Below, piece after piece: positions 8,601-17,237 of a stretch of DNA of 64,000 nucleotides. The notes below the pieces were generated by a model. The model was not told where the DNA came from. It made no database searches and saw nothing but the letters and a program-made list of their open reading frames with translations. Both the position numbers and the translations under genes were made by a program. The stretch lies in the NCBI RefSeq assembly GCF_000750635.1, contig NZ_CCDM010000002.1, positions 930,001 through 994,000 of the forward strand, written 5' to 3'. Origin of the DNA: Oceanobacillus jeddahensis (GTDB lineage Bacteria; Bacillota; Bacilli; Bacillales; Amphibacillaceae). How positions within the stretch are numbered: the stretch's first letter is position 1; each line of letters begins with the position of its first letter.

Positions 8601-9068
8601 ATGAAGGGAAAACTATTGATTCTAGTAATGCTGTTTGTACTTAGTGCATGTAGTAACAGCGATAGTAATAGTAACAACGATGTAGTGGAAGCAGATCTTG
8701 AAAAAATGGACTATGACGTCACTGAACCTAGTGAATTGGACGAGAGTGAAATTATTCAACCAGACTCTGGTGTTACCTTTGAAGGAGAAATAACAAACAA
8801 AACGGAGGAGGCTTCTGGTATATTGGCGAACAGAATTTCTGAACAAGAAGGTGTAAAATTTGAGTCTGTTGTTTTTGAAGATAGTAATGTTTTTATGGTA
8901 ATGACCGAAGAAACGGCGTTTGAATATACGATACTTGTAAATGATACGGATGATTTTAGTCAATGGAATAAAGGAGATTTCATTACTGTCACGGGAACTT
9001 TTGAGGGAATGAATCATCAGACATATGGGCCTGTGATTAAAGCAGATGAAATAGATGGTATTGACTAG
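8601..9068 (+). CDS. Lipoprotein with a C-terminal OB-like domain
   Basis: 155 residues. The signal peptide is short (LLILVMLFVLSACSN), followed by a Ser/Asn-rich spacer (SNSDSNSNND) typical of surface-tethered lipoproteins. The C-terminal 90 residues form a likely small beta barrel (VTFEGEITNKTEE, FITVTGTFEGMNHQTYGPVI, KADEID), similar in pattern to tRNA_anti-like/DUF3221 domains of unknown function. GCGAGGAGG is ten bases before the ATG. It has its own 70-base upstream gap and may have a separate promoter, but it shares the direction of the lipoprotein cluster. Confidence 0.6.
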   Translation: MKGKLLILVMLFVLSACSNSDSNSNNDVVEADLEKMDYDVTEPSELDESEIIQPDSGVTFEGEITNKTEEASGILANRISEQEGVKFESVVFEDSNVFMVMTEETAFEYTILVNDTDDFSQWNKGDFITVTGTFEGMNHQTYGPVIKADEIDGID

Positions 9069-9122
9069 CTTCCAAATAATTAATGGTTTACGTGAACTTC
9101 ACAATGTTTAGGAGTGGGGCGG

Positions 9123-9839
9123 ATGAAAAAGCAAGTGTTCCTAGTTTTGACTGTTCTTTCGATTTTATTGTTCACAGCATGCAACTCTTTATCAAAAGAA
9201 GAAATCATATCGGAAGTAGAAGAAAATGCAAAGGAAGTCCATTCTTACAAAGTAGAAGTAGATTTTGAAGATGAATATCCACGAGATGAAGAAGTTGAAA
9301 AGTCATCCAGCAAAACGGAGGCATTTATTGATTTGAAAGCAAATCAAGGTTTTATTGATCATACAAATCAGCATGGGATCCTTTATCAATATTATTTTGA
9401 AGGGGATGATGTATATTCTGATCAACGAGGTCGAGGTAATTGGCTTTTAGAAGATGATTGGACAGAAGAAGTAGTCCATACAATTGCCAGATCGGATTAT
9501 AACGCAATTCTTAATTATTATCTTCCAATTATTAAAGAACAAGAGAATGTCGATATGGAACACAAGGAAAATAGTTACATCATAAGCTACTCGGGCGGAG
9601 ATGAAGAAGGAGCTGAATTACTTAAATTATATGAAGGAAGGGAGCTTGAGGAAGATACAGATAAAGCAATCGAAATGATTTTAGAAATTGATGAGAATAC
9701 GATGTTTATTCAATCCTTTCAGTTTCGATTGGAAGAAGAACTAGATGAAGGGACAATGGTTTTTCAAGAACATCGTATATTTAGTGAGATAAATGAAATA
9801 GAAAATATAGAAGTGCCTGAAGGAGTTGTTTCATATTAA
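9123..9839 (+). CDS. Lipoprotein, DUF6612-like
   Basis: 238 residues from the ATG; a GTG three codons earlier is possible, but the ribosome site (AGGAGTGGGG) fits the ATG. The signal peptide ends ILLFTACNS. The mature domain starts with the LolA-like amphipathic helix (KEEIISEVEENAKEVHSYKV) and alternates strands rich in Glu and Asp. It closes with EIENIEVPEGV, the ending shared with the remnant at 6678. The function is unknown. Its last codons overlap the start of the next, membrane-protein gene. Confidence 0.7.
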   Translation: MKKQVFLVLTVLSILLFTACNSLSKEEIISEVEENAKEVHSYKVEVDFEDEYPRDEEVEKSSSKTEAFIDLKANQGFIDHTNQHGILYQYYFEGDDVYSDQRGRGNWLLEDDWTEEVVHTIARSDYNAILNYYLPIIKEQENVDMEHKENSYIISYSGGDEEGAELLKLYEGRELEEDTDKAIEMILEIDENTMFIQSFQFRLEEELDEGTMVFQEHRIFSEINEIENIEVPEGVVSY

Positions 9840-10170
9840 GAAAATCATGATTCTTATCGCAACACTCATCTTTCTAATGGGAATAGCCCATGTTTCATTG
9901 ACTCTAGTAACCTATGAGGGACTTTCGCTGGATGCGATTTGGTTTGCAGGTTCTGGTATTGCTCTAATTATTTTAGCGTTTCTTCAGTTTGTCTTATTGT
10001 ATTCGGAGATTACATCTAAATTTTTCGTGTTTGGTCATATCGGTAACGTATTAGCGGTAATCTTAGTTTCTCTTGTATTAACACTTGCGTTTCAGTTACA
10101 TATCATATTCTTATTTTGTTTATTGTTAACACAGAGCATATTGTTTATTTTCTATCATCTTAGAAGCTGA
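9826..10170 (+). CDS. Small four-helix membrane protein
   Basis: About 110 residues, nearly all hydrophobic: four membrane segments (about residues 8-28, 36-58, 65-87 and 90-110) with a short Arg/Ser tail. Not recognised. The start is uncertain. TTG at 9826 touches AAGGAG with no spacing. ATT at 9835 sits nine bases from it and reads IKKIMILI, and ATG at 9847 is another choice. Whichever is used, the gene overlaps or abuts the stop of the DUF6612-like gene, so the two are translationally coupled. Confidence 0.6.
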   Translation: MFHIKKIMILIATLIFLMGIAHVSLTLVTYEGLSLDAIWFAGSGIALIILAFLQFVLLYSEITSKFFVFGHIGNVLAVILVSLVLTLAFQLHIIFLFCLLLTQSILFIFYHLRS

Positions 10171-10228
10171 ATAATTTCTTAAGGTGCAGAAACGTTAGCA
10201 ATTTGTTGATGAAAGGAGATTCTTTAAA

Positions 10229-10870
10229 ATGGCACAAACATTAAGAACCATTTCAAAAGATGAGGTGCGTGGACCTGCAGTTGGTGTATTGTTTATGGCA
10301 TTTTTCGGTACGATGTGGGCATATGTAGGAATAATGGGATTACATGGCTGGGGGAATCCTTGGGTGCTAATAGCTTCTTTAGCGGTTGGAGTCGCTTTGT
10401 TCATAGGAGGTTGTTTACTAATATTCGCTTCACGGGAATTAAGCAATCAGGCTCCCTATGTAAACGGAAAAGAAAGGAAAAATATAGGATTCAGGTTTAA
10501 CGTTATTTTTGTAGCCGAGGGTTTAGCAATACTAATTGCGATTGCTGTATGTAATGTAACTGGTCACGCTGAATTTATACCTCTTGTAATAGCTCTGATT
10601 GTCGGCATTCATTTTATACCATTGGCCTATCTTTTTCAAGTCAGGATTTATTATTTCACAGGCATGCTGCTTTGTATACTTCCCGTTATAACATGGCTGT
10701 TTTTCCCGGTTAACCTAACACTAATGAATCACCAGATAGATGCATATATGTTTATTGTCGGTTTTGGCTCTGCACTGATTCTATGGGGAACTAGCCTGAG
10801 AATATGGCTAATGGGCAAAAGATTAGTAGGACGTGTTTCAAATAAATTGACAGACGACCTTACATATTAA
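10229..10870 (+). CDS. Membrane protein, DUF7010-like
   Basis: 213 residues with six or seven membrane segments arranged in pairs. The N-terminus reads ISKDEVRGPAVGVLFMAFFG, and the body carries WGNPWVLIASLAVG and GFGSALILWGTSL. The pattern agrees with the DUF7010 family, whose role is not known. The ATG has AAAGGAG nine bases upstream. It stands 58 bases after the previous small membrane protein gene and may belong to the same transcript. No catalytic motif is visible. Confidence 0.55.
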   Translation: MAQTLRTISKDEVRGPAVGVLFMAFFGTMWAYVGIMGLHGWGNPWVLIASLAVGVALFIGGCLLIFASRELSNQAPYVNGKERKNIGFRFNVIFVAEGLAILIAIAVCNVTGHAEFIPLVIALIVGIHFIPLAYLFQVRIYYFTGMLLCILPVITWLFFPVNLTLMNHQIDAYMFIVGFGSALILWGTSLRIWLMGKRLVGRVSNKLTDDLTY

Positions 10871-11177
10871 TTCCTGCCGTTCTTCTAAACTCAACGGGTT
10901 TAATATTTCTCTTGCCAACAAAGATGTAAGTTATCGATCTACACCTTATAAAGGCTAGGAGAAATTGTTGAAGGCCAGGGTTAGTTAGGTTCGTTGATGT
11001 ATCACGCTGTTTATAAAAAATTTATCAAATTAAAATACGTCTTTCTAAAAATATGGACCTCCTCCTCAAGAATGATAATTGACTGTAAAAATTTCGTATG
11101 CAAATTTTGATAAACCAATCAAAAATATGATTACTAAGTTAATATGCTTCATACTTTCAAACATTGGAGGAAATCGC
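10871..11177. other. Intergenic, no feature seen
   Basis: 307 bases of AT-rich sequence without a supported gene, clear terminator or repeat. The last 60 bases are in frame with the next CDS but lie upstream of its ribosome site. Confidence 0.4.
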
Positions 11178-12263
11178 GTGAAAAATAACAACTCTGAAAT
11201 GATGACACAGGTGAAAAGTGGATCTAGACAGGTTAAATATAAGACACAATTCTTTCCTGTTTTGGGAGTACTATTGTTTGCACCATTTACTGCTGAATAT
11301 ATGATAGGATATTTGGATATAACAGGAAATTTTGGACTAATGTTTTTATATGTTATATTTTTTGGTCCATTGTATGGCGGGGCAGCGTTAATTATTAGGG
11401 AAGTTACACGCCGTGCCGGGTTTGGCTGGTTAACGATCATTACACTTGCTATTGCATTCGGTTTATTTCAAGCAGGTATGATTGACCATGGATTATTCAA
11501 TCCAGCCTTCCAGGACATTGATTATTGGCAGGATTTACGTGATCCAACTTATATCCCTTTTCTAGGTGTTAGTGCATACCAAGCGGTTGACTTTATAAGC
11601 GGGCATGTTATTTGGAGTATTATGGTGCCCATTGTCATTATAGAAATATTCTTTCCTGCCCGTAGAAGAGAGCCATGGTTAAGTAATCTGGGATTGGCGA
11701 TTATCATTATTCTATACCTGATTGCATCTGCATTTATTTTTCAAGACCAAATGACAATGGACCATTTTCTTCCATCTATAACACAATTTATTAGTACGGG
11801 AATCATTATGATCGGTTTAATAATTACTTCATTTACTCTCAGAAAACACAACACGACAAATAGTGAAAAAACAGCTCCTAATCCGTTCTTTGTTGGTGTG
11901 ATAACACTCTTCTTATTAAGTATGCACACGATCATCGAGTTATTAGCAGTTCTGTTGCAGTTTTCCTCTGATTTTATGATGGAATGGCCAGGCGTCATAC
12001 TAAGATTAATGGCATTATTATTACTTGGCTACTTCATTTTCATTTGGTCAAAACGAAAAGGGTGGAATACCATGCATTATCTTGCTTTAGCAGGAGGTGC
12101 CATGTTGACGAGAACATGGGCTGCTTATCTTATTCAACCTCTAGGAAATGTATCATCATATAACAAATTTATTGGAAATACTATTTTCTTGATTGGAGTA
12201 ATGCTACTCATTATTTTTGGGGTATATATCATTCGTAAAAAGGATATCAACACATTTGATTAA
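11178..12263 (+). CDS. Polytopic membrane protein, unknown family
   Basis: 361 residues from the GTG that follows TTGGAGG; longer upstream readings lack a ribosome site. About nine or ten membrane segments are visible. A conserved-looking cytoplasmic or exoplasmic region carries REVTRRAGFGWLT, DHGLFNP and DIDYWQDLRDPTY, which may be functional loops with His, Asp and Tyr. I do not recognise the family. It is not obviously a carrier of a known type, and there is no ATPase partner next to it. A truncated CPBP-like fragment follows. Confidence 0.6.
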   Translation: MKNNNSEMMTQVKSGSRQVKYKTQFFPVLGVLLFAPFTAEYMIGYLDITGNFGLMFLYVIFFGPLYGGAALIIREVTRRAGFGWLTIITLAIAFGLFQAGMIDHGLFNPAFQDIDYWQDLRDPTYIPFLGVSAYQAVDFISGHVIWSIMVPIVIIEIFFPARRREPWLSNLGLAIIIILYLIASAFIFQDQMTMDHFLPSITQFISTGIIMIGLIITSFTLRKHNTTNSEKTAPNPFFVGVITLFLLSMHTIIELLAVLLQFSSDFMMEWPGVILRLMALLLLGYFIFIWSKRKGWNTMHYLALAGGAMLTRTWAAYLIQPLGNVSSYNKFIGNTIFLIGVMLLIIFGVYIIRKKDINTFD

Positions 12264-12348
12264 TGAAGAAAAAAGTAATAACGAGGCGAGGAAAACAGTA
12301 AAAGAAGTAAGGAATTACAGTTTATATCCAAGAAAAGGACGATGTGTA

Positions 12349-12600
12349 ATGATTTCGAATGAAAAATCGTCTCAGAGTACTTTGACAGGAAGGACAAAAC
12401 TACCCAAGCCATTTGGTAATTATCCAGTCAGTACATTTTTGATTCTTACTTTTATTCTAAGTTGGACGTATATCATTCTAACTCGTGCTGCTGCTTTGAT
12501 ATGGTTTTCACAAGAAATACGTTTGCCGTCGATGTCTCAAATAGTTGCTTCTTTATTCAATTTCATCATAACTTTCATTTGTGTTATTCTCAACAGTTGA
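12349..12600 (+). pseudogene. Truncated CPBP-type membrane protease fragment
   Basis: 83 residues from an ATG with AAAAGGA upstream. The N-terminus is a polar cytosolic tail, then YPVSTFLILTFILSWTYI, then a second hydrophobic segment, then a stop. The YPxxxFxxLTFxLSW pattern is the usual first helix of CPBP (CAAX/bacteriocin-processing) membrane proteins. These normally continue with five more helices and an EExxxR motif, which are absent. It is read as a 5' fragment. A full-length CPBP gene lies at 26079. Confidence 0.5.
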
Positions 12601-12773
12601 AACTTAGTACTCTTTTTTCAGAATACTTTGAATCACTTATTATAAAACTATGGATGTTTATCAAGTATGTTTAGTTTAAACTATTCAAATTACCACTTTT
12701 TATTCTTTTCTCAAAATTAGAATGAAAGATTTCAGCTTATAATGCTTTACTAAATAGACTGAGGTGAAAATAA

Positions 12774-13016
12774 ATGAAAAAACGTGGAGCTGGAGTTTTA
12801 TTCATAACGATTGGAGTTTTTTTAATATCTATACGGTATTTGAGTGCGGCTCTTATAGGATCAGGGGTTAAAGTTAGTGTCTTAAATAATTCTCCGGACT
12901 TTGATTCATTACTAACTTTTGTAGGTAGTGGACTGTCTAATTTTGCCATCGTCGTTATCATCGTGGGCGTTCTTTTCATTGCCTGGGCAGAAATCGAGGT
13001 GAAAATAAATGAGTAG
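12774..13016 (+). CDS. Small two-helix membrane protein, first of a tandem pair
   Basis: 80 residues: membrane helix at 7-24 ending in RYLSAALIGSG, a short acidic extracytoplasmic loop (NNSPDFDSLLTFVGSG), a second helix and a short tail. Not recognised. It is clearly a paralogue of the next gene (shared cores FITIGVFLISIRYLSAALIG and FAIV.IIVGVLFIAWA). GAGGTGAAAATAA precedes the ATG. The same GAGGTGAAAATAA string occurs inside its own last codons, where it serves the next gene. Confidence 0.6.
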   Translation: MKKRGAGVLFITIGVFLISIRYLSAALIGSGVKVSVLNNSPDFDSLLTFVGSGLSNFAIVVIIVGVLFIAWAEIEVKINE

Positions 13017-13260
13017 AAAGGGTACAGGTATTTCATTTATCATAATCGGGATTTTTTTGATATTTATTAGATATTTAAGCGCAGCTCTAATAGGATCATC
13101 ATTTGAAGTTAACACCATTATGGATGTTCCCAGTTTTGATGAATTACTAGATCATGTTGGTGGTGGACTTTCCCACTTTGCCATCATCTTTATAATAGTT
13201 GGCATTCTATATATATTGTGGGCAATCATAGAGGATTTTAAATCTAAAAAGAATAAATGA
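13009..13260 (+). CDS. Small two-helix membrane protein, second of a tandem pair
   Basis: 83 residues and the same plan as its neighbour: helix 1 ending RYLSAALIGSS, an acidic loop with PSFDELLDHVGGG, helix 2 ending ILWAIIEDF, and a Lys-rich tail. Its ATG lies eight bases inside the end of the first copy, so they are translationally coupled. The pair is a tandem duplication. The conserved RYLSAALIGS and F-D-LL-VG-GLS-FAI motifs suggest a specific partner or a pore, but nothing assigns a function. Confidence 0.6.
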   Translation: MSRKGTGISFIIIGIFLIFIRYLSAALIGSSFEVNTIMDVPSFDELLDHVGGGLSHFAIIFIIVGILYILWAIIEDFKSKKNK

Positions 13261-13766
13261 TGTTGCTGCTGGTTATTAATTGAATGAGCGTGCACATTTT
13301 GTTGCATGGTATGAACAAATAAGAAATAATATGGAGCCAAAAGAACTTTGACTAAGTTCCCCACGCTCTGGCGTGAACACGATATAAGAGATAGTTAAAG
13401 AATTTTTTGGTTTAATAAATTACTTTCTAGTTCTCTTTTCTCGTATGAATTATTATCTCCTTCAAACAGTAAACCACCAAAGTATTAAGTTATTAATCAA
13501 TTATGCTCATACATGAAATGGTGAGAAGAAGATAATAACTTTTGAAGCAAAGGAGTATTCTTATGAAACAAAATCATATGAACTTATTAGTACCTCAACG
13601 ATTTGGTATAAGTCTTTGATCTTATCTTACAATGAAATTTAGCGAATTAGAATATTCGACTTTTGACTAAATAACTTTACTTTCACTCATTATTAAGAAG
13701 AAATCCTCTACTTAATATAATAAGCATACAGAAAAATTATTTAGATTTTATAAAGGAGTTTTTAAT
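13261..13766. other. Intergenic, no gene seen
   Basis: About 500 AT-rich bases. A short frame MKQNHMNLLVPQRFG at 13563 has AAAGGAG upstream but ends after 18 codons and is not counted. No repeat or terminator stands out. Confidence 0.4.
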
Positions 13767-14273
13767 TTGAAAAAGATCTTATTTTTATTGTTTGTAATGC
13801 TTTTATTTTTGGCTAGTTGCAGTTCTGGAGAAGTAAAAAGTTTTGCCTCTGACTTTAATAAAGTTGTAAATAATGAAGATATTGATGAATTAAATCCTGA
13901 CAAATTCGGAGAGATAGAGGGAGAAAATAAGGCGAAATGGCAAACATTATATGAATCAGAAGCGTACACAATTGAGGCTAATTATGAAGATGGAAAAAAA
14001 CTATCTGGGTACACCATAAGCATAGAATCATCAGAACCGTATGAACAATTAGAAGGTAAGGGATATGAAGCAAGTATTGCTGTTGCTAAAGTACTTGGCC
14101 TGGATCCAAATGAATTCATTAATCATTTTGAAACAGAGTTAGAAGGAAAGATATTAGAAGATGTACATTCCTATTTAGAAGATGATTATGAAGTTGTTTT
14201 TGTTGCTAAAAAGTTAAGTGAGTTTGATCCAGAAACAGGGTTGTCTATTCTCTTTAAAAAAGTAAACCAATAG
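13767..14273 (+). CDS. Lipoprotein, unknown family
   Basis: 168 residues, TTG start with AAAGGAG about nine bases upstream. The signal peptide ends LLFLASCSSGE. The mature protein begins SFASDFNKVVNNEDIDELN, a helix of the same general type as the N-terminus of the next lipoprotein (QAFKEIVDDRDPEGLIELV). A small alpha-beta domain with a strand SGYTISIESSEP follows. The similarity of the two N-termini suggests a shared origin or partner. Function unknown. It is 33 bases before the next gene, so they probably form an operon. Confidence 0.65.
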   Translation: MKKILFLLFVMLLFLASCSSGEVKSFASDFNKVVNNEDIDELNPDKFGEIEGENKAKWQTLYESEAYTIEANYEDGKKLSGYTISIESSEPYEQLEGKGYEASIAVAKVLGLDPNEFINHFETELEGKILEDVHSYLEDDYEVVFVAKKLSEFDPETGLSILFKKVNQ

Positions 14274-14306
14274 ATAGTTTACTAAAAAAGAAAGAGGAGG
14301 CATAAA

Positions 14307-15539
14307 ATGCAAAAAAAGTATAATAAAAAAATATATGCATTTATTTTATTTAGTTTAACAGTACTTTTTTTGAGCGCATGTTCTAACAATATTGAAAAAT
14401 CAGCACAAGCGTTTAAAGAAATAGTAGATGATAGAGATCCAGAAGGTCTGATTGAGTTAGTCACGTTGGAAGAAGGTACCTATTGGACAGAGGTGCAAGC
14501 ACAACAAGTTATCGAGTTCTTTCACGAGAATGACAAATCGTATCAGGAGCAGATCCGATTGTTGGAAAAACAAGAAAATGCATTAGATGAGGATAAGAAA
14601 CCACCAAATGGAGAAGGGCTTTTTTATTTTGATGAAGAGGGGGAGTTAAAAGCTCGAAGTTATGAGGTTATAATAACGAACAGTACATTTGGCCTTGAAC
14701 CGGATCAGCTAATGATTTCTATTGATGAAGGAGATATGGTTGAAATAGAAAATTTGGGGGATTCCATTGGTTCGTTTGGTCCAGGGGAATATACATTTAC
14801 AGCTATTGGAGAATTTCCTTATGAGACAGTGGAAAGTACAGGAGAATTTTCTGTGATGAGCTCTGATTCGTTTACTCAATCAATGGATTTAGCATTTGAA
14901 GGTAACTTTGTGCGAATTGTTACTTCATCAGATGATACCAAACTTCTGATTAATGGGGAGGAAACAGATATAGAATTAGGATATATGGAAGGAATGGAAT
15001 TTGGCCCTATTGCTGAGGGTAATATACTTCAAGGTATTGCAGAGTTTCCGTGGGAAAGTGCACAAGGGGAAGAATTAACGATTGATGAGGAGGAAGAATA
15101 TGATATAACACCAAATATGTTAACAAAAGAAGAAAACCGAGAAAGCATTACAGAGCTTGCTAATAACTATTTTCAAAGCAAGATGGCAGCTTTGGTTGGG
15201 TTAGAAATAGACCAATTGACAGAAGATGTATCGGAAGAATTACGTGAAACGCTAGATGGCGATATCAAAAGAGATATAAATGCAGATAGTTCACATAAAG
15301 GGGAAGTATTTGATACAAGCATTGACTTTGAATCATCGTCTTTTAAACGGAATGACGATGATGGTAGCCATTATGTGACATTACAAGTAGAAATCCATCA
15401 GGAATATATCAAAATCTATGAATTTATGAGGGATACAGAACCGGTCGAAAGACATATTAATAAATCTATAGTTTTAGAATATCTAGTAGGAGAAGATAAG
15501 TGGATTATTTCAGAGGAACAAACAGGCAGAGAGTGGTAA
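14307..15539 (+). CDS. Large lipoprotein, TcaA/YvbJ-like repeats
   Basis: 410 residues. The lipoprotein signal ends TVLFLSACSNN. A helical domain (KSAQAFKEIVDDRDPEGLI) is followed by two beta modules with the pattern FGPGEYTFTAIGEFPYE and GPIAEGNILQGIAEFPWE, preceded by TKLLINGEETD. These match the repeated PEGA-like modules of TcaA/YvbJ proteins (stress or glycopeptide-linked membrane proteins). A C-terminal NTF2-like domain ends YLVGEDKWIISEEQ. The usual TcaA zinc ribbon and transmembrane anchor are replaced here by a lipid anchor. AGAGGAGG precedes the ATG, and a terminator follows at 15589. Confidence 0.65.
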   Translation: MQKKYNKKIYAFILFSLTVLFLSACSNNIEKSAQAFKEIVDDRDPEGLIELVTLEEGTYWTEVQAQQVIEFFHENDKSYQEQIRLLEKQENALDEDKKPPNGEGLFYFDEEGELKARSYEVIITNSTFGLEPDQLMISIDEGDMVEIENLGDSIGSFGPGEYTFTAIGEFPYETVESTGEFSVMSSDSFTQSMDLAFEGNFVRIVTSSDDTKLLINGEETDIELGYMEGMEFGPIAEGNILQGIAEFPWESAQGEELTIDEEEEYDITPNMLTKEENRESITELANNYFQSKMAALVGLEIDQLTEDVSEELRETLDGDIKRDINADSSHKGEVFDTSIDFESSSFKRNDDDGSHYVTLQVEIHQEYIKIYEFMRDTEPVERHINKSIVLEYLVGEDKWIISEEQTGREW

Positions 15540-15588
15540 GTGGTGTAAGGTAATATAGAAGAAACGGGGTTTTAATCAAAGTAAAAAT

Positions 15589-15624
15589 AGCACCTAGCCA
15601 ACATTATTAGGCTAGGTGCTTTAA
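15589..15624 (+). terminator. Intrinsic terminator
   Basis: Perfect stem AGCACCTAGCC against GGCTAGGTGCT with a 10-base loop and a short T-run. It ends the lipoprotein operon and lies near the convergent MerR-like gene. Confidence 0.8.
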
Positions 15625-15668
15625 AATAATTCCTTACTTATTTGTTTTTAAAATGTGTTTACATTAAG

Positions 15669-15935
15669 CTAATCGTCAAGTAACAACTTCTTGATTTCTG
15701 GTACAGACTTTTTTTGCTTTCTAAGTTCTCTTATTTCGTTTATTCGTTCCAAACTTTCTACTCGCTTATACCTTCTTGTTAAATTTGATTCACTTTGATC
15801 AAATGGAATTAGTCCTTCTTCTGTATAGTGCTTCAATGTACTGTACCTAACGTCAGTCAATCTTACTAATTCACCAATTGTCACATATTCAGATTGTTTA
15901 ATAACTTCGATTTTTCTTTGTCTTGACATATCCAA
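15669..15935 (-). CDS. MerR-type HTH protein, small
   Basis: 88 residues with a single winged-helix domain of the MerR class: YVTIGELVRLTDVRYSTLKHY then TEEGLIPFDQSES, then RRYKRVESLERINEIREL. There is no effector domain or dimer coil of full MerR length. Small MerR-like proteins of this kind often act as excisionases or repressors. It is translated from ATG at 15935 (or 15929), six bases after the stop of the GPP34-like gene, so both are one transcript. Its target may be the promoter at 16600-16680. Confidence 0.75.
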   Translation of the reverse strand: MDMSRQRKIEVIKQSEYVTIGELVRLTDVRYSTLKHYTEEGLIPFDQSESNLTRRYKRVESLERINEIRELRKQKKSVPEIKKLLLDD

Positions 15936-15941
15936 ACACCT

Positions 15942-16592
15942 CTACTTACGGGGGAAAATAGGAGCTTGTAGAAGTGCTGAAATACCTTCCACTTTATTTA
16001 TCATACCTTGGACTAAATTAGCCGATTCTGTTTTATTTAGCTCATTTAGTTTTTCTTTAATCTCGATTTGCTCATGTTTTGAAAAATAGTCTTTTAGTAA
16101 CCCACTTTTATTTAATAGGATAACCAATATTGTCACATCTTGTGTAATTAATTCATCTTCAAAAATTTCTGCTCGAATTTTATCAATGATCTTGTTTATT
16201 GAGCTTTTATTCGGTACATACTTCGAACCAGATTTGTCGTTTTTAATAACTACAGTGTTAGCTTTTGCGAGTGAATCACCAACGGAGTTAACTAATTGCT
16301 TTAAATGTTTATCTGTTATTGAAAAATTGTAAGCTCCAACTACTTTACTAATCTTAACTGGGCTTGCTTGTTTTATATAGTGGAATAAAGGTTGAAGATA
16401 ATCTAAATCTGTTGGAAGATCACTTTTTACAATAACTTTTTTTTCTTCTATATTTATACAATTTTCTAATTGTAATTCAAGCAATCCACTTGCTAAAAAG
16501 CCAACTAACCTCTCGGAGGTAAAACTGGGTAATTTACCCTTATCGTTTAATGAACACAATAAAAATTCTTGAGTTATAGATAAATCATTCAT
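15942..16592 (-). CDS. GPP34 (GOLPH3/VPS74)-family protein
   Basis: 216 residues. The N-terminus LSITQEFLLCSLNDKGKLPS and FLASGLLELQLENCINIE match the start of GPP34 proteins, the all-helical phosphoinositide-binding fold known from Golgi GOLPH3 and common in Actinobacteria and some Firmicutes. The family ending is also recognisable (LVILLNKSGLLKDYFSKHE and the last helix). The bacterial role is unknown. AAGGAGAG lies seven bases before the ATG. It forms a two-gene unit with the MerR-like gene. The upstream region holds six tandem heptamers. Confidence 0.75.
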   Translation of the reverse strand: MNDLSITQEFLLCSLNDKGKLPSFTSERLVGFLASGLLELQLENCINIEEKKVIVKSDLPTDLDYLQPLFHYIKQASPVKISKVVGAYNFSITDKHLKQLVNSVGDSLAKANTVVIKNDKSGSKYVPNKSSINKIIDKIRAEIFEDELITQDVTILVILLNKSGLLKDYFSKHEQIEIKEKLNELNKTESANLVQGMINKVEGISALLQAPIFPRK

Positions 16593-17237
16593 AACATATC
16601 TCTCCTTATAATAAATGTTTATTCCTGTTCACTTACTACTTACTACTTACTACTTATCACTTACTACTTATAATAAATGAACGGTAATTATTTGTCAATT
16701 CAATATTGAATAATGCAAAAATTATATATTTATCTGCAACTGTCATACTTCTTAGCCGAATTTAGTCAAACTAATTAGTTCTGATTATTATTTGTTTTGT
16801 ATAAATATATTATTTCTTCTCATCCTGACGTACTTCGTATAATTTTTATAAATCTACTTCTTTCTAATACTGGTTCTCAACACCAGCAGCCAAAAATCAT
16901 GAAAAGAAAAACCTCCCTTGATAAAGAGAAGAGAACAGACAAACACAGGAATAAAGCTATAAATATATATTTTCCAAAATGTTAATGTGAAAAAAAATAT
17001 ATAAATGTTACACTTGACTCCCTTAAAGATTCAACAACTATGAAATATTGGACTGTGTACCTCAGAAAAATGCGAGTTTAGAAAAAGGAGTGAATTCAGA
17101 AGAAGATAACAATCTTAAAACTGGATAAATTCAAATTAAGTCAATGGATACTGAAGGCAATCCCAAAACTAGTGAAAATGGATGAATAATAACCTCAACT
17201 ATTTCTAGGCTAATGAAGAGAGGAGAGAAAACAACTG
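16593..17237. repeat. Intergenic gap with a heptanucleotide tandem repeat
   Basis: Bases 16631-16672 are six consecutive ACTTACT-type heptamers (one is ACTTATC and the last is ACTTATA), 40-80 bases upstream of the GPP34 start codon. Heptamers do not keep helical phase; copy change would alter promoter or leader spacing. The remaining 560 bases contain no supported gene; the frame at 16797-16985 has no ribosome site and an unlikely composition. Confidence 0.65.

Noticed and set aside
16797..16985. Open frame of 62 codons
   Set aside because: No ribosome site, unusual composition, no similarity pattern.
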